Shown here piece by piece: positions 34,748-46,600 of a DNA stretch of 64,000 nt. Source of the DNA: Seison nebaliae (lineage: Eukaryota; Rotifera; Pararotatoria; Seisonacea; Seisonidae); NCBI GenBank assembly GCA_023231475.1, contig JALJEE010003244.1, forward strand, positions 1 through 64,000, written 5' to 3'. How positions within the stretch are numbered: the stretch's first letter is position 1; every line of letters starts with the position of its first letter. The position numbers and the translations under genes are program-made. The notes beneath the pieces are model-generated. The model saw only the letters and a list, made by a program, of their open reading frames with translations, searched no databases and was not told the DNA's origin.

Positions 34748-36217
34748 TCAAAATGTTTTGCGAAATATCAGAATGAGAAGAAGAATAACAAACACGATAA
34801 ATAAAATTAATATTATTCTCATCTTCCAACTTCTCTTCTGAAGTTTGACGGATCGAGTCAGATCTTTGATCGCTTTCTTCGCTGCGTCATCTGCTCGACT
34901 CACGTTATGGTCAATTCGATTCAGAATCGATCCCTTTCAAAAATTTCACAAATTATTCTTCAACAAACTAATAAAGACATCATCTCTCTCTTAACCTGAT
35001 CCATGACGATTTGGGAGATGTCCTCGAAAATCTTATTGAGCGACTCCAAATTCTTCACAATGTCCGTTATCTTCTCGCTTCGCTCTTCCATATTCTCCAA
35101 CGTGTAACTCTTCCTTTCCATCTGTTCCAATCGATTATCATACGAATCTTCTTCTTGACGTTGTTGTTCATTCAGTATTTCATCCACATCCTATATCATT
35201 TAATTATCGAAATTTTTGATTAAAAATAAAATTTAAAATTTTTGAAGGAAATTTGTGAAAGAAAATTGAAATTTTTCAACGAAATTTTTTGATGGAAAAT
35301 TCAAATTTTTGATGGAAAATTCAAATTTTTGATGGAAAATTCAAATTTTTGAAGGAAATTTGTGAAAGAAAATTGAAATTTTTTGATGGAAAATTCAAAT
35401 TTTTGAAGGAAATTTGTGAAAGAAAATTGAAATTTTTCAACGAAATTTTTTGATGGAAAATTCAAATTTTTCAAGGAAATTTCTGATGGAAATTTTTTGA
35501 TGAAAATGAAATTTATGACTAACATCGAATTGTACGAGATTCTTTTTCTGTTTTAATTCTATGGAGAGATGAAGGAGTCGTCTCATGAAACGTTTACTAA
35601 CGATAAAGTTTAGCTTCTTCCAATGCTTGAAGTTTCGGTGCCTCGACTTTGATGATGTTGTTGATGTAAATGTAACAATTCTCGCGGAAGTTCTGAGAAA
35701 CGCGTTCATTCTTCTTGAATTTCATCGCCATAATTTTGATGTCGTTCAATTTCTTTGAGAGAAATGAGAAAAGTGAATTTTCAAAATTGAACTTTAGTGA
35801 CTTGAGAAATTCGATTGTCTGTCTGATCTAACACCTCCGTATCATCACAATCGTTGAAATTACATCTTAAACTTTCCACTAGAAGAGATGGCTATTGAAT
35901 AGAAGAAGTAATTGAACCTTCCTCATGAACAGCATCGGCTAATTCTTTTATTGTGTGAAATTGGACTAATCTGATGGAAATGGAAATGATTCCAAATGAA
36001 TAAGAGAAGAATGAGAATTAACGCATTGTCCATTTGTGAGAAGATGACATTATTATCACAACTGGTATCGATCTTGAAAGAATATATGAAATTTGAATGA
36101 GATAGAAGAAGAAACTATAACCATCAATTGTGACCGATCGGAATATTCCCGATCGATGGAAGCGGTACATCGATTTTTTCGAAAAATTAAATATTGACTA
36201 GTTAAATTGATGTTCAT
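34748..36217 (-). CDS. STX16: Syntaxin-16 (TLG2-type Qa-SNARE)
   Basis: Eight exons (36217-36122, 36072-36023, 35970-35918, 35878-35802, 35752-35602, 35558-35524, 35190-34996, 34933-34748) give 280 residues; all phases agree. The C-terminal half is clear: a SNARE helix with NLESLNKIFEDISQIVMDQ, whose Gln is the zero-layer residue, followed by GSILNRIDHNV, a basic patch (VKLQKRSWKMR) and a single C-terminal TM anchor. The N-terminal half is helical (Habc) and diverged; MNINLTSQYLIFRKNRC at the start recalls the conserved short peptide that binds VPS45. STX16 drives endosome-to-TGN fusion. The 5' exons rest on splice logic rather than strong similarity. One intron is 39 bp. Confidence 0.88.
34799..34804 (+). 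terminator. Poly(A) signal AATAAA for SLC25A10
   Basis: AATAAA 93 nt past the SLC25A10 stop. It falls within the antisense of the STX16 membrane-anchor codons. Confidence 0.5.
35241..35510. repeat. Compound tandem repeat in STX16 intron 6
   Basis: Three tandem copies of a 20-bp unit (GATGGAAAATTCAAATTTTT) are interleaved with three copies of a roughly 33-bp unit beginning GAAGGAAATTTGTGAAAG. The block makes up most of the 333-bp intron 35191-35523. Confidence 0.9.
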
Positions 36218-36886
36218 ACTAATTGTGCTGTTATCACAATCTTCAAACTATATGAGTTCAATAATGAATGACAATGTGGGGGAACATAAGGAGAAAAATT
36301 GAATTATCGAAAATAAAATATCAGCTAAAAATTCTAAAAAAAAAATTCATCATCTCCTCACTTGTCCCTTCCATATCATTCATCCAAATAATGATTCAAT
36401 TCCAATGACATAACATTCAATCAAAATCTAAATTTTATCTGAATACTTTCACACAAACTGCTCTTCTCACAATCAATCATCATATTAGAGACATGTAATG
36501 AAAACATCATTTGATCTTATTCAATTACCAAGTGAAATAACTTATCATTTTTTTCTACTTTTCTTTTTATCTCATAAATTAAATATTTTTAAAAATTTCA
36601 AATATTCTCCAAAATTTCAGGTATTTTTAAATTGGTCAAACTTTCAGGTATTAATCATAGTATTAATAATTAATCTAATAAATAGTAATTAGTAAACAAT
36701 AAATTAATGTTTTAGGTATTAGGTATTAGGATGGACAAAGTAATTGAGTTTAATATGGAGAGAAGAGAAATGAAGCATTAAATAATTATTGTATTTGAAG
36801 ACAAGAAGAATGGTGTAGTAAAAGAAGAGTTTGTTGTTATATGGATAAATAACAAGAACGGTGTGTTGAGTGAATGAAATCGAAGA

Positions 36887-36922
<36 letters not shown>

Positions 36923-37104
36923 CATAATACTGAATAAATACGGTAGAAGATTGAACGAAGATATGTCACAGATAATTCATTCTTCCAAATAGAATTCACC
37001 TCAACATGTGTTGTTTTAGGGGGGGCAGGACTACAACATGAGAAACTATTCTACTATTCGCCAAATAGATGCGTGTCGTCCATCGAGAGAATAGTTTTGG
37101 TAGA
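36218..37104. other. Spacer STX16-NWD-like gene
   Basis: 887 bp with two short TTAGGTA tandem copies (about 36713-36729) and an (ATA)n tract at 36886-36922. No gene seen. Confidence 0.45.
36886..36922. repeat. (AAT)n microsatellite
   Basis: About 12 AAT/ATA trinucleotide copies. Confidence 0.9.
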
Positions 37105-40100
37105 TTATTCTAGAAAATTAGTGTGGCTTAAGCGTGCTTCCTTCGACATTTGATTATAGTTGAAGATGACGACTTGATCATTTCGATAGTGGACGTCGCT
37201 CACCAGAACGCCGTACACCTGCTCGTACATGATGACATTCTCGACGAAGTTCTCCTCCGTCTCTCTGTCGTGGGAGAGATGTGGATTGATCCTATTCACC
37301 TCCCACACACAAACAGGTGTGAACAATTCGTATTTCTTCTCGCGATTGTACGCGATGACAATAAGCTTATCATCGGAAGGAATGACGTTGAGATGCATGA
37401 AAGGTGACGATAATCCCCGACATCGTAAAATGGAGAGATACGTCCCTAAATAATTTACCATGACAATTGTTCCGTCATTGAACGAGCCGAAAAAGTAGTC
37501 GCTCTTGTCGTTCCATTTGAGAGCGATGGGATCGAATCGTTCCGTCACTTCGAATGTCACTCGACGATCTTGGAAACGGTTATTTTCCAGATCGAAAATG
37601 AGAAATCCGAAATATCTCACCATTTGGACAGTTCGATATGAAGCGATGGCAAAGAACTTCCCGTTGGGAGATACTTGAGCGACGTGTGACAACGGATCTT
37701 CTACTTGTGGAATTCGAATGTCTTTACAAAGACAATGTGTCTGCAAATTCCAAAGTAGAAGACGTGCCGGATCTTTACAGTCTTCCAAACACAACGCCCA
37801 ATGTTGGAAAAGATGTAAAGTTTTGAGGAATCGATCCTCTCCCGTTTTCAATGTGGCGATAATTCGTCCGTCCTCCACATCGATAATTTGCACGTTCATC
37901 CGATTACGAGAAATACAAACGAGTTGAGTAAATCCAATTAATCGGAACGACTCGACGGAACTGTTCGGACAGAATTGGAGCCATGGTCGAATCCGTTCCG
38001 TCCCGTCCTCGTAGATGATGGAGACGAAGCCTTGTCTGCTGAGTATGGTGCAGGAGAGACCGTTGCCAATATCGTCATCGACAATGACCGGATGAAAGAA
38101 TTTCGATTCGATCTCGAATGAAATTTCATAAATTTTTTCAAAATTATCAGAATTATAAATTAGCAATTTCTCATTGAACAACAAAGCGTAGTAGGTAGAT
38201 GGTTGGAGATGGGCGAACAAATTCTTCCGATTCTCGAATTTCACCGAATCGCACAATTGCATCGCCACACATCTCGTCGTGTGAATGGGGAGGATGGTAT
38301 GTTCGATATTTCGACGGTTATTCTTCACATTACTCATCGTCATGGTGAATTCGGGGAACAAACGGAATTTACTCAATTGATCTTTTCGATCATTTACCAA
38401 ACAATTCTCTTCCGTCCTTTTAAATTCGTAGGCGATCGAAGAAGAATTTGGATAGACAAATTCTTCCTGAGTCGATTTTAACAGGAAATTTTCCGTTTGT
38501 TCCGAATGGTCGCCTCTTGACATTTCATCATTTTCCAGATCGGTATAATATTGACGCCGATAGAAATAGGAGGATAAGTAAATTCGTTTTAATTGAGTGA
38601 TCAAATCCAAATTCATCAATATCGGCAACGATGATTTCGGCTCGATTTGACGCATATCAAATGCACATTCGTTACTTCGTTTCAACCATTTATCAATACT
38701 CTCCAATGATCGATATGTGGTAGGTGAAATTTTCATTTCACTCTCAATTAATGCGTATTGATCGATGAGACTTTTATTCGCTGATGACGACGATGGAAAT
38801 TTTAAATTTGTGTAAATGACTCGAATGAATTTGGAAGATTTGATGACGTTAGAGAAAGTGTTGAAAGCGTCATTGGAGTCGCTTGTCAAATTGATGAGAA
38901 TGAGAATGTTCTCATTCGTCTTCTCATGTAATTGCGTGGCGAATTGGACGAATGAGATCGACAATTGTTCGATATCCAATTGAGATTTGTACAATAAATC
39001 GGAGATATCTGACGGATCGTTCTCATCCACCAGATAACTCAATTGCCAAACGAGAGTGAAGAGAAGAGTGTGGAAAGTGGAAGAGATGTCCGTTACACTG
39101 AACAATCGGAAAAGAAGGAAATATTTGTTGGATTTGCGCAGAAGATGATAAATGAGAATGAGTAAAATTTGTTGATATAAATCGATTCGATTTAGTTGAG
39201 TGAAATTTTCAAATTCAGTCATCTCTCTCTTCCCCATCACCAGTTTGGTGGCGACGGATAGAACATTGGGAAAGGAAGTAGTTTGTGCGAACAAATCGAA
39301 TTCATCAATGACGGATGAAGGAAATTGATGGAAATTATAAAATTCACTAATCCGTTCCAGATCGATCGAATGGAATTGATATTGAGCATATAATTCTTGG
39401 AGGAGGAGTGTAGGCATTTGTTTCGTTCGAACGGATGACGATTGGAGATTCTTCCACTTCTTCGTCATTTCTTTAATGAGAGAGGAGAGTAATGATGAGA
39501 GATTAGAAGAGAAATCATTCATGTTACCGATTGACATCGTATTTTGACGAGAGAATGAGAATTTATCTTTGGAAATCGAATAATTGGGATGATTACTCAT
39601 TCCCACACTACCACGACGTTGTTTCAATTGATGGATGTCATCTTTCGTCTGTTTGAATGCTCGGAAACCGCTCGTTCCCAACGATTCATATTCGATATAA
39701 TTCTCTTCCAAAACATTCTCTTCTAACAACGTTATCGTTTCCTCCCAATGCAAATTTGATTGTTCATTCAAATTATATTGCATTTTTTTATTCTCTCCCT
39801 CAGGAAGTAAATCATTCGTATCATTTCGAAACCAGATTAATGTGTGAAGATCAGATAAAACGGTATGAGCATAATCAGTTCTTTCCGTAATGATCGTTCT
39901 CAATACATCACCGACAAATGACGTGTATTCGGTTTGGAGTGGCAACTCCTCCACTTTCGTTTTGAATCGACACCATTCGACTGACGAACGCAAATGTCCC
40001 GTTTGATCGTAATAGAAGTCGTCCAAACCCTTCACTTTCCCCTTCTCCAACGGCATGATGGGCAAACCTTCATACTCGTTGTTAGCGATGATGAAGAAGA

Positions 40101-40688
40101 GAGTGGGATGGAAAGCCATCGAATAACGGATCCGTTTGATGGCCGATTCACGACAAAGTAAATTATTCAAAACCGTATTCTCTAATCGACTCGACAAATC
40201 CAAAATCTCACCATGGAATCCGAAACGATGTAACACGTCCTGCAAATGATCGCGGAGAAATTCCTCTTTCATCAAATTGCCGATAATGTAACAATTGATT
40301 TGGAGTTTGGAAGCAGACATCAACAAATATTCGCTGGTGAATGTTGGAGGGAAAAATCGGAAATCTTTCCCATTAAGCATCTTTCGGACAACATCTGTTT
40401 TCGCTTCGTTATTTATCTCGTATTCCAAACTCATTTGACGACCGTCGTCGTTGACGATAGAGAGATGACGCGATTTATTCCGCTCATTCGATCCATAATC
40501 GATGGAACATTTCTTCTTGGATGGCGTGACTATTGATTGTGATTTAGACGTCGTTTCATTCTTGTCTGCTTTCTCCACATTCTCATTTGGTGACAATGGT
40601 GTTTCCTGCTCAGCATCAAATGACGGTTCTGTCGATTTGCTAACATATCGACTCGATTTCGGTTTAGTATTTATACAACCCAGTTTCG
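37105..40688 (-). CDS. NWD1-like NACHT/WD-repeat protein with degenerate NTPase
   Basis: One long exon of about 1190 codons. The N-terminal part (residues about 125-230 of the open frame: CYIIGNLMKEEFLRDHL, HPTLFFIIANNEYEGLPIMP) follows the NWD1/NWD2 pattern of a segment ending in a 'pTFVVLLGxKYGxRPlP'-like motif. A middle part fits NACHT core strands (FLLFRLFSVTDISSTFHTLL, then NILILINLTSDSNDAF in the Walker B position). The C-terminus (from about residue 860) is a WD40-type propeller (LLIYNSDNFEKIYEI, LLLWNLQTHCL, VCVWEVNRI). No GxxGxGK[ST] P-loop is visible. The frame opens without an ATG: either an upstream exon splices at 40688 (TGGTAG acceptor) or translation starts at the internal ATG at 40434 (1109 residues). 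The family assignment is by pattern only. Confidence 0.68.
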
Positions 40689-40969
40689 CTACCACACACA
40701 CTCAATTCTCCACGTTCCAAATTGACGAGATGAATTATTCAACGGATACAACGACAACTTCGATGAGAACGATTATGTTTCCTGTTTCGTTCGAATGAAT
40801 TTTTATTTACAAATTTCAAAAATAATTTTTCTGATTTTCTCGCTCTCTCGTGACAGAAGAAGGCGAAGAATTATATTATGAAACAATCAGCTAATCGATA
40901 CATATGATCAATAATCTAGTCGAAGAGAATGATAATAATAGTGAGTGGTGAGAGAAGTGACGATTGTGT

Positions 40970-40973
<4 letters not shown>

Positions 40974-41007
<34 letters not shown>
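40974..41007. repeat. (GA)n microsatellite
   Basis: A near-perfect GA run of about 17 copies upstream of the NWD-like gene. Confidence 0.95.
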
Positions 41008-41010
<3 letters not shown>

Positions 41011-41921
41011 GAGGGAGATGAGAAGATATTATTAACAGATACTCGTAGTTTCCATCCGACAATTATTTACATTTCTCAACGAAATTCAATTAATTCTCTT
41101 CGTTGGGATGGGGAGGTAACTGGTCCGTCTCTCGTCCCTCCTCCACCCAATTCACACAAAATAGATTAGTAAATGAGAAAATTTTAGGGGGAAAACACGG
41201 GGAATTGTTGAGACATTGATCCCGGGGAAAGTGGAGGGATGATGTTTTCGATGAGAGAAAGTTTTACTTGATGAGAATAATTTGTTGTTGTGTCAGCTAT
41301 GAAGGAAACATTATTCGATATGTTTTCCCAATAAAAAAGAAAATTCGTTCGTTCTAAACAACATTAAGTCGAGAGAGATATATTATATCGTTTAATATTT
41401 CTTCTCCAATAATTCCTCAAGCTCAAGATGAATTGTCCCATTATGAAATAATATAATTGGAAAGAACAACTGCTTCTCTGGGAGGAGAGAAGAATAATTA
41501 AATGATACGAACAATCAAATATGATTTAGTACTGATCATCTACGAGACAAGAATAAGTAGAGGAGTAATAACTAAGTTCATGCAGCCCGGGTAGATACAA
41601 AGTTATACGCAATGACTTCGAAGGAAACTAGGGGAAATAACATTCTAACACGAAATTAATAATAATATTATCAATCTTTCTTCTTCCACTACTATAATCT
41701 ATTAGTATTACGGAAAAGAATGCGCATGTCCAGTACATCCACATAACTACATTCTCTCAAACAATTATTTGTTTATATAGAAAATGAAAAAAAAATGTAT
41801 TTTCGATTAGCAGTTTAGCATTCTTTATGCATCTCTTACGTACACACACAATACCCACACATACCGACACAATCGCTAACACATACACATAATTATGTGT
41901 ATGTACATACATCCGTCTTCT

Positions 41922-41965
41922 GTGTGTGTGTGTGTGTGTGTATATATGTGTATATGTGTGTGTGT
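41922..41965. repeat. (GT)n/(TA)n compound microsatellite
   Basis: GT run, TATATATGTGTATA, then GT again. Confidence 0.9.
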
Positions 41966-43650
41966 GGACATAGAGACGTACACATATCAATCTGACTCGA
42001 TATACGTCTCTACCCTCACGTACAAGTAGGTGGGAGAAATCTCTTTCTCTCCATCATACACACACATATACACATACGTGCACACACACAAACACGCACA
42101 CATAATTTGTTGTTTATGCTGCTATTCCCATATATCTACACATTTATCAAGTGTTTAATGTTATACATTTGAACTTACAAACTATGCTTTATGTAACAGT
42201 ATTTATGTAGACAACTTTGAGTCCATAGGTGTTCTTCTAGAATTGGGGATATAACTCCGGTCATTCGTACTTATCGGTAATTTCTCTCTCTCTCTCTCTC
42301 TTCCTTTCATATACAAATTACTAGTCATTTCTTGTGTAATTCTCAATAACATTGTTTTCCCATCATTCTTCTTCTGCTCCTTTATATTATAATGTTAGAT
42401 AATTTCTCGAAACCGCTCAACTGGTAACTGGAAGAAATTTCTTCTACTTCCACATTATTCGTGCGAACAATACTCACTTGGAATATAAGCCAAACTTCAA
42501 CGAAATAATTTGGAGAATTTCTCTCCCATCTCTCAACACGAATTTTAAATGAGAAATTGAATAAAAATAAATTTATTTTGATTTAAACGAGTTAAATTGT
42601 TCCTCTAATTTTAGTTTCGTCATCTAAAAAGTTGAAAATAGTTTAATCATTAAAATGTGTAAAAGACAAAAATTAGAACTCTCAAATTCTCTTGTTCCAA
42701 TCGTCGACGATATTGTCCTTTGCCAATGGGCACGGCACGTTTCACTTCCGAGAAAGACCAATCAGGAAAATCGGTTAATGGTCCCTTCTCCGTCCACTGT
42801 TTTGACAATCCGTTACTTTTCCCAATAATGAAATAATTATTTTTTCAATTAAATAAAACTTTAATCTCCATTGGATGATTCCCTTTCTGACGGAAGACGA
42901 ATTGATGAATCGTTTGATGATAAAGTTATAAATCATTTTCATTAATCTGAAATTTCGACTGCATTTTTGAATTGGAGAGAATATTCAAAAAAATTAATTT
43001 TCCTCTCAAACTTTTCTTTTTCTTTCCAAGTGAGTGAAAACACTTCTCGTCTCCAATATGTCTTAGGGAAGGAAAAAAATGGTTTTATTAATCCACCATC
43101 AATCGAGACGAATGATAATTATTGAGTTAGCAAATGAGATTAGACGATGGAATGAAACAGATGGTGATTTGGGTCAGACATAAAATAAAGTCCAGTGGAA
43201 AATAGTTATTGAAAATATAGATAATTACGTCAATTACTCGTTACCATAGAAACGAGTTTTTGCATTTCTCAGAATTTTCCTCTAAAAAATTCCTTCATGT
43301 CCATCAACTAGTCAAGTGAAGGTCCTTCCTCCCCAAATTAGAGATTAGAGATGATAATATTAAGAACATATCTGTCTTTCGAATTAAAACGATTATTTTC
43401 GTTGAGACAATAATCATTTTGCCTAACGACCAGCTAATGATGTCGAGAAGGAAATATTTTTGAGGAGGAGCCAACGAATAACAAAATTTTGATTGTCAGT
43501 TTGACCTGCAAATTTTTCATTTTGTTTAGAGGGAGACCGAACGGTTTCAACGGAAAATTCTTATAAAATTTGTGCGGTATTACCAAAAATATTTTGAGCA
43601 TTTCCACATCATTCGAATATGTGAAGAGAATTCCTTAACGCAATTTTCAA

Positions 43651-46600
43651 ATGGAGCATTCAGTTAAAACAATGAGGAGTGAGGAGAGTGAGGAAAGGAG
43701 ATGTGAACATATAACATTGGAGAATTTGAAAGATTTGATGTGTAGACGGGGGAGGAACGGCACCGAATCCTTCTACGCCGACCACGGTTCTATCGAAGAA
43801 TTCTTGTTAAAACTTCGAACGTCGTCTACGATCGGTATCGAAGACGATCCGAATGAATTGAGATTAAGATATCATCAATTCGGGCGGAATGTGATGCCGG
43901 AAGCGAAAAGTCGAAGTTTCCTCCAATTGATGTGGGAGGCGATGAAAGATCTCACTCTCATCATTCTACTTGTCGCCGCTTTAATTTCTTTCGGTTTGTC
44001 TTTCTACCACACCGAAGATCATGACGCCACACAAACTAAATGTTAAAATTTTCTTTCGTATGATAATATAAAAATAAAAATGATACAGACGAATTGATAG
44101 AGAGTTTAGCAATCTTTCTTGCCGTTCTCATCGTTGTGCTTGTGACGGCTGGTAATGATTATGTGAAAGAGAAACAATTCAAAAGTTTGAAAGAGAAAAT
44201 GAAGGAGGAAGAGAAGTTCTCGGTGGTGAGACATGGGGAAACGATCCGCATTCTTACCAGAGATCTCTTAGTTGGCGACATCTGTTACCTGCAATATGGT
44301 TAGTGTGACGGTATTAGGTATAAATAATTTTTGAATGGTTTGGTTCGAACGATTTTTAGGTGATATCGTTCCAGCCGACGGAATTCTGATTGAAAATAAT
44401 AATTTGAAAATTGACGAAGCAAGTTTAACAGGCGAATCTGATTTAGTAAATAAATCGATAAAAAACGATATAATCGTCTTATCTGGTTAGTTAATATGTT
44501 TGAATTTATTAAAAATTTTCCAAATTATTCCAATCTTTTCAAGGTACGGCTGTGATGGAAGGCAAAGGGAAAATTGTTATTACGGCGGTGGGAGAGAATT
44601 CTCAAGCCGGTCTCATTTATCGGTTGATGATCGATCCGAAAGTCTCATTAGACCACTTAATGGAAGAGCCAAATAATGCGAAACGATTCAATAAGACTCT
44701 GGAGGACAGTTTAGCGAAGAAATCTATTTTACAAAGGAAATTGGCAAAGTTGGCGTTGCGAATCGGATATTTTGGATTAGCGGCCGCTCTATTGACGGCG
44801 ACGGCATTAATCATCCATTTAGCAATTCATGATTATGTTATTGGGAAGAAGAGTTGGTCGAACAATAGCTATCAATCCCTAGTAAAAATTACCATTACCG
44901 GAATTACGGTATTGGTATTGGCCGTACCGGAAGGTTTACCATTAGCCGTGACAATTGCCCTAGCGTATGGAGTGAGGAAGATGTTGTACGATCATAATTT
45001 AGTGAGGCATTTGCACGCATGTGAAACGATGGGAAATGCAACGACGATATGTTCGGATAAAACCGGCACTTTAACCACCAATCGAATGACTGTAGTTCAA
45101 TTGTTCATTTACGGTTTTTTAATTATTTGTACTTTCGTTTCTTACGAGAAATTTCCAATATTTAACAGAAGAATATTTCCAAAAAATTCCCGAGAAATTA
45201 CCGGCGAAAATTCGACCGCTACTCAGTCAATGCATTGCAATTAATTCCAATTATACGACGAATTTAGTTTAAATTTTTCATTTCCTTATTTTCGTCATTT
45301 TGATGATATCAGATCAAACAAGCGGAAGGTCCGGCTGTCCAAGTAGGAAACAAGACGGAGTGTGCCCTACTCGGTCTTTTGGTGCACTTCAATTTCGATT
45401 ATGATAATATTCGCTCGCTCTATCCGCCAAGTGGTCATCTTCATATTTACACGTTCAACTCCGACCGCAAATATATGGGAACCATTGTCAATTTTAACAA
45501 CCAAGCCAATTTCGTTCTTTATATGAAAGGTGCACCAGAAATCATTTTAGCCAAGTCAATTTTTTTCAAATTTTAATTTGTCCAATTCAAATTATCATCA
45601 ATATAGATCGAAATATTCGTTGAACGAAGACGCAAAACGTGACGCTCTCGATGGGAAGAAGAGAGAGAAGATCAATAACGTCTTAAATAAGATGACGAAT
45701 GACGGACTGAGAACGATCTGTTTAGCTTACCGAATGTTTACTGGTTCATTCTGATAAATAATTTTTTCGAATAATTTTCAAATTTTCCTTTTGAAAAGAA
45801 AGTGAATCACAAGTGATGGATTGGGAGGACGAGTCGAGTGTGGTCGATATGTTGACATGTATCGGCATCGTCGGCATTGAGGATCCGGTACGTGATGAAG
45901 TTCCCAAATCGATAAGATTGTGTAATGAAGCAGGAATTACCATCCGGATGGTGACGGGTGATAATATCGATACGGCACGAACGATAGCGAAAAAATGTGG
46001 AATTTTAGAAGGAAAAGACGACGAACTCGTTCTAGATGGAAGTGAATTTATCAACCGGATAACGGTAGAGAATGTGATTTCTCAGACATTGTTCGATCAA
46101 ATCTGGCCGAATTTGAGAGTACTTGCTCGTGCTAAACCAGTGGACAAATATATTTTGGTTAAACATGCGATTGCGAGTCGAGTGGGAGATAAGGAGGAGA
46201 TTGTGGCGGTTACGGGCGATGGTACGAATGACGGTCCGGCTTTAAAAGTAGCCGATGTCGGTTTCGCCATGGGAATTCAAGGAACGGATATCGCTAAAGA
46301 TGCTTCTGATATCATCATAACAAATGACAATTTCGCATCGATTGTTAAAGCGGTATTATGGGGACGGAACGTGTATGATTGTATCACCAAATTCTTACAA
46401 TTCCAATTGACAGCTAATGTGACGGCTGTTTTATTGGCATTTATCGGCTCATGTTTTTTGGGGGAATCTCCATTGAGAGCTGTCCAAATTTTATGGATCA
46501 ATCTCATTATGGACACTCTGGCGAGTTTAGCTCTCGCTTCCGAATCTCCCACACAGGAACTATTAGAGAGGAAACCGTTCGGTCGTAGTCGACGATTGTT

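Larger units (their letters stand above)
40689..43650. other. Divergent intergenic region, microsatellite-rich
   Basis: 3 kb between the divergent NWD-like gene and the Ca2+-ATPase. It holds (GA)n at 40974-41007, GT/CA tracts at 41760-42110 and (CT)n near 42284-42300. No coding exon could be supported, although a 5' exon of the NWD-like gene should lie here if 40688 is a splice acceptor. Confidence 0.5.
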
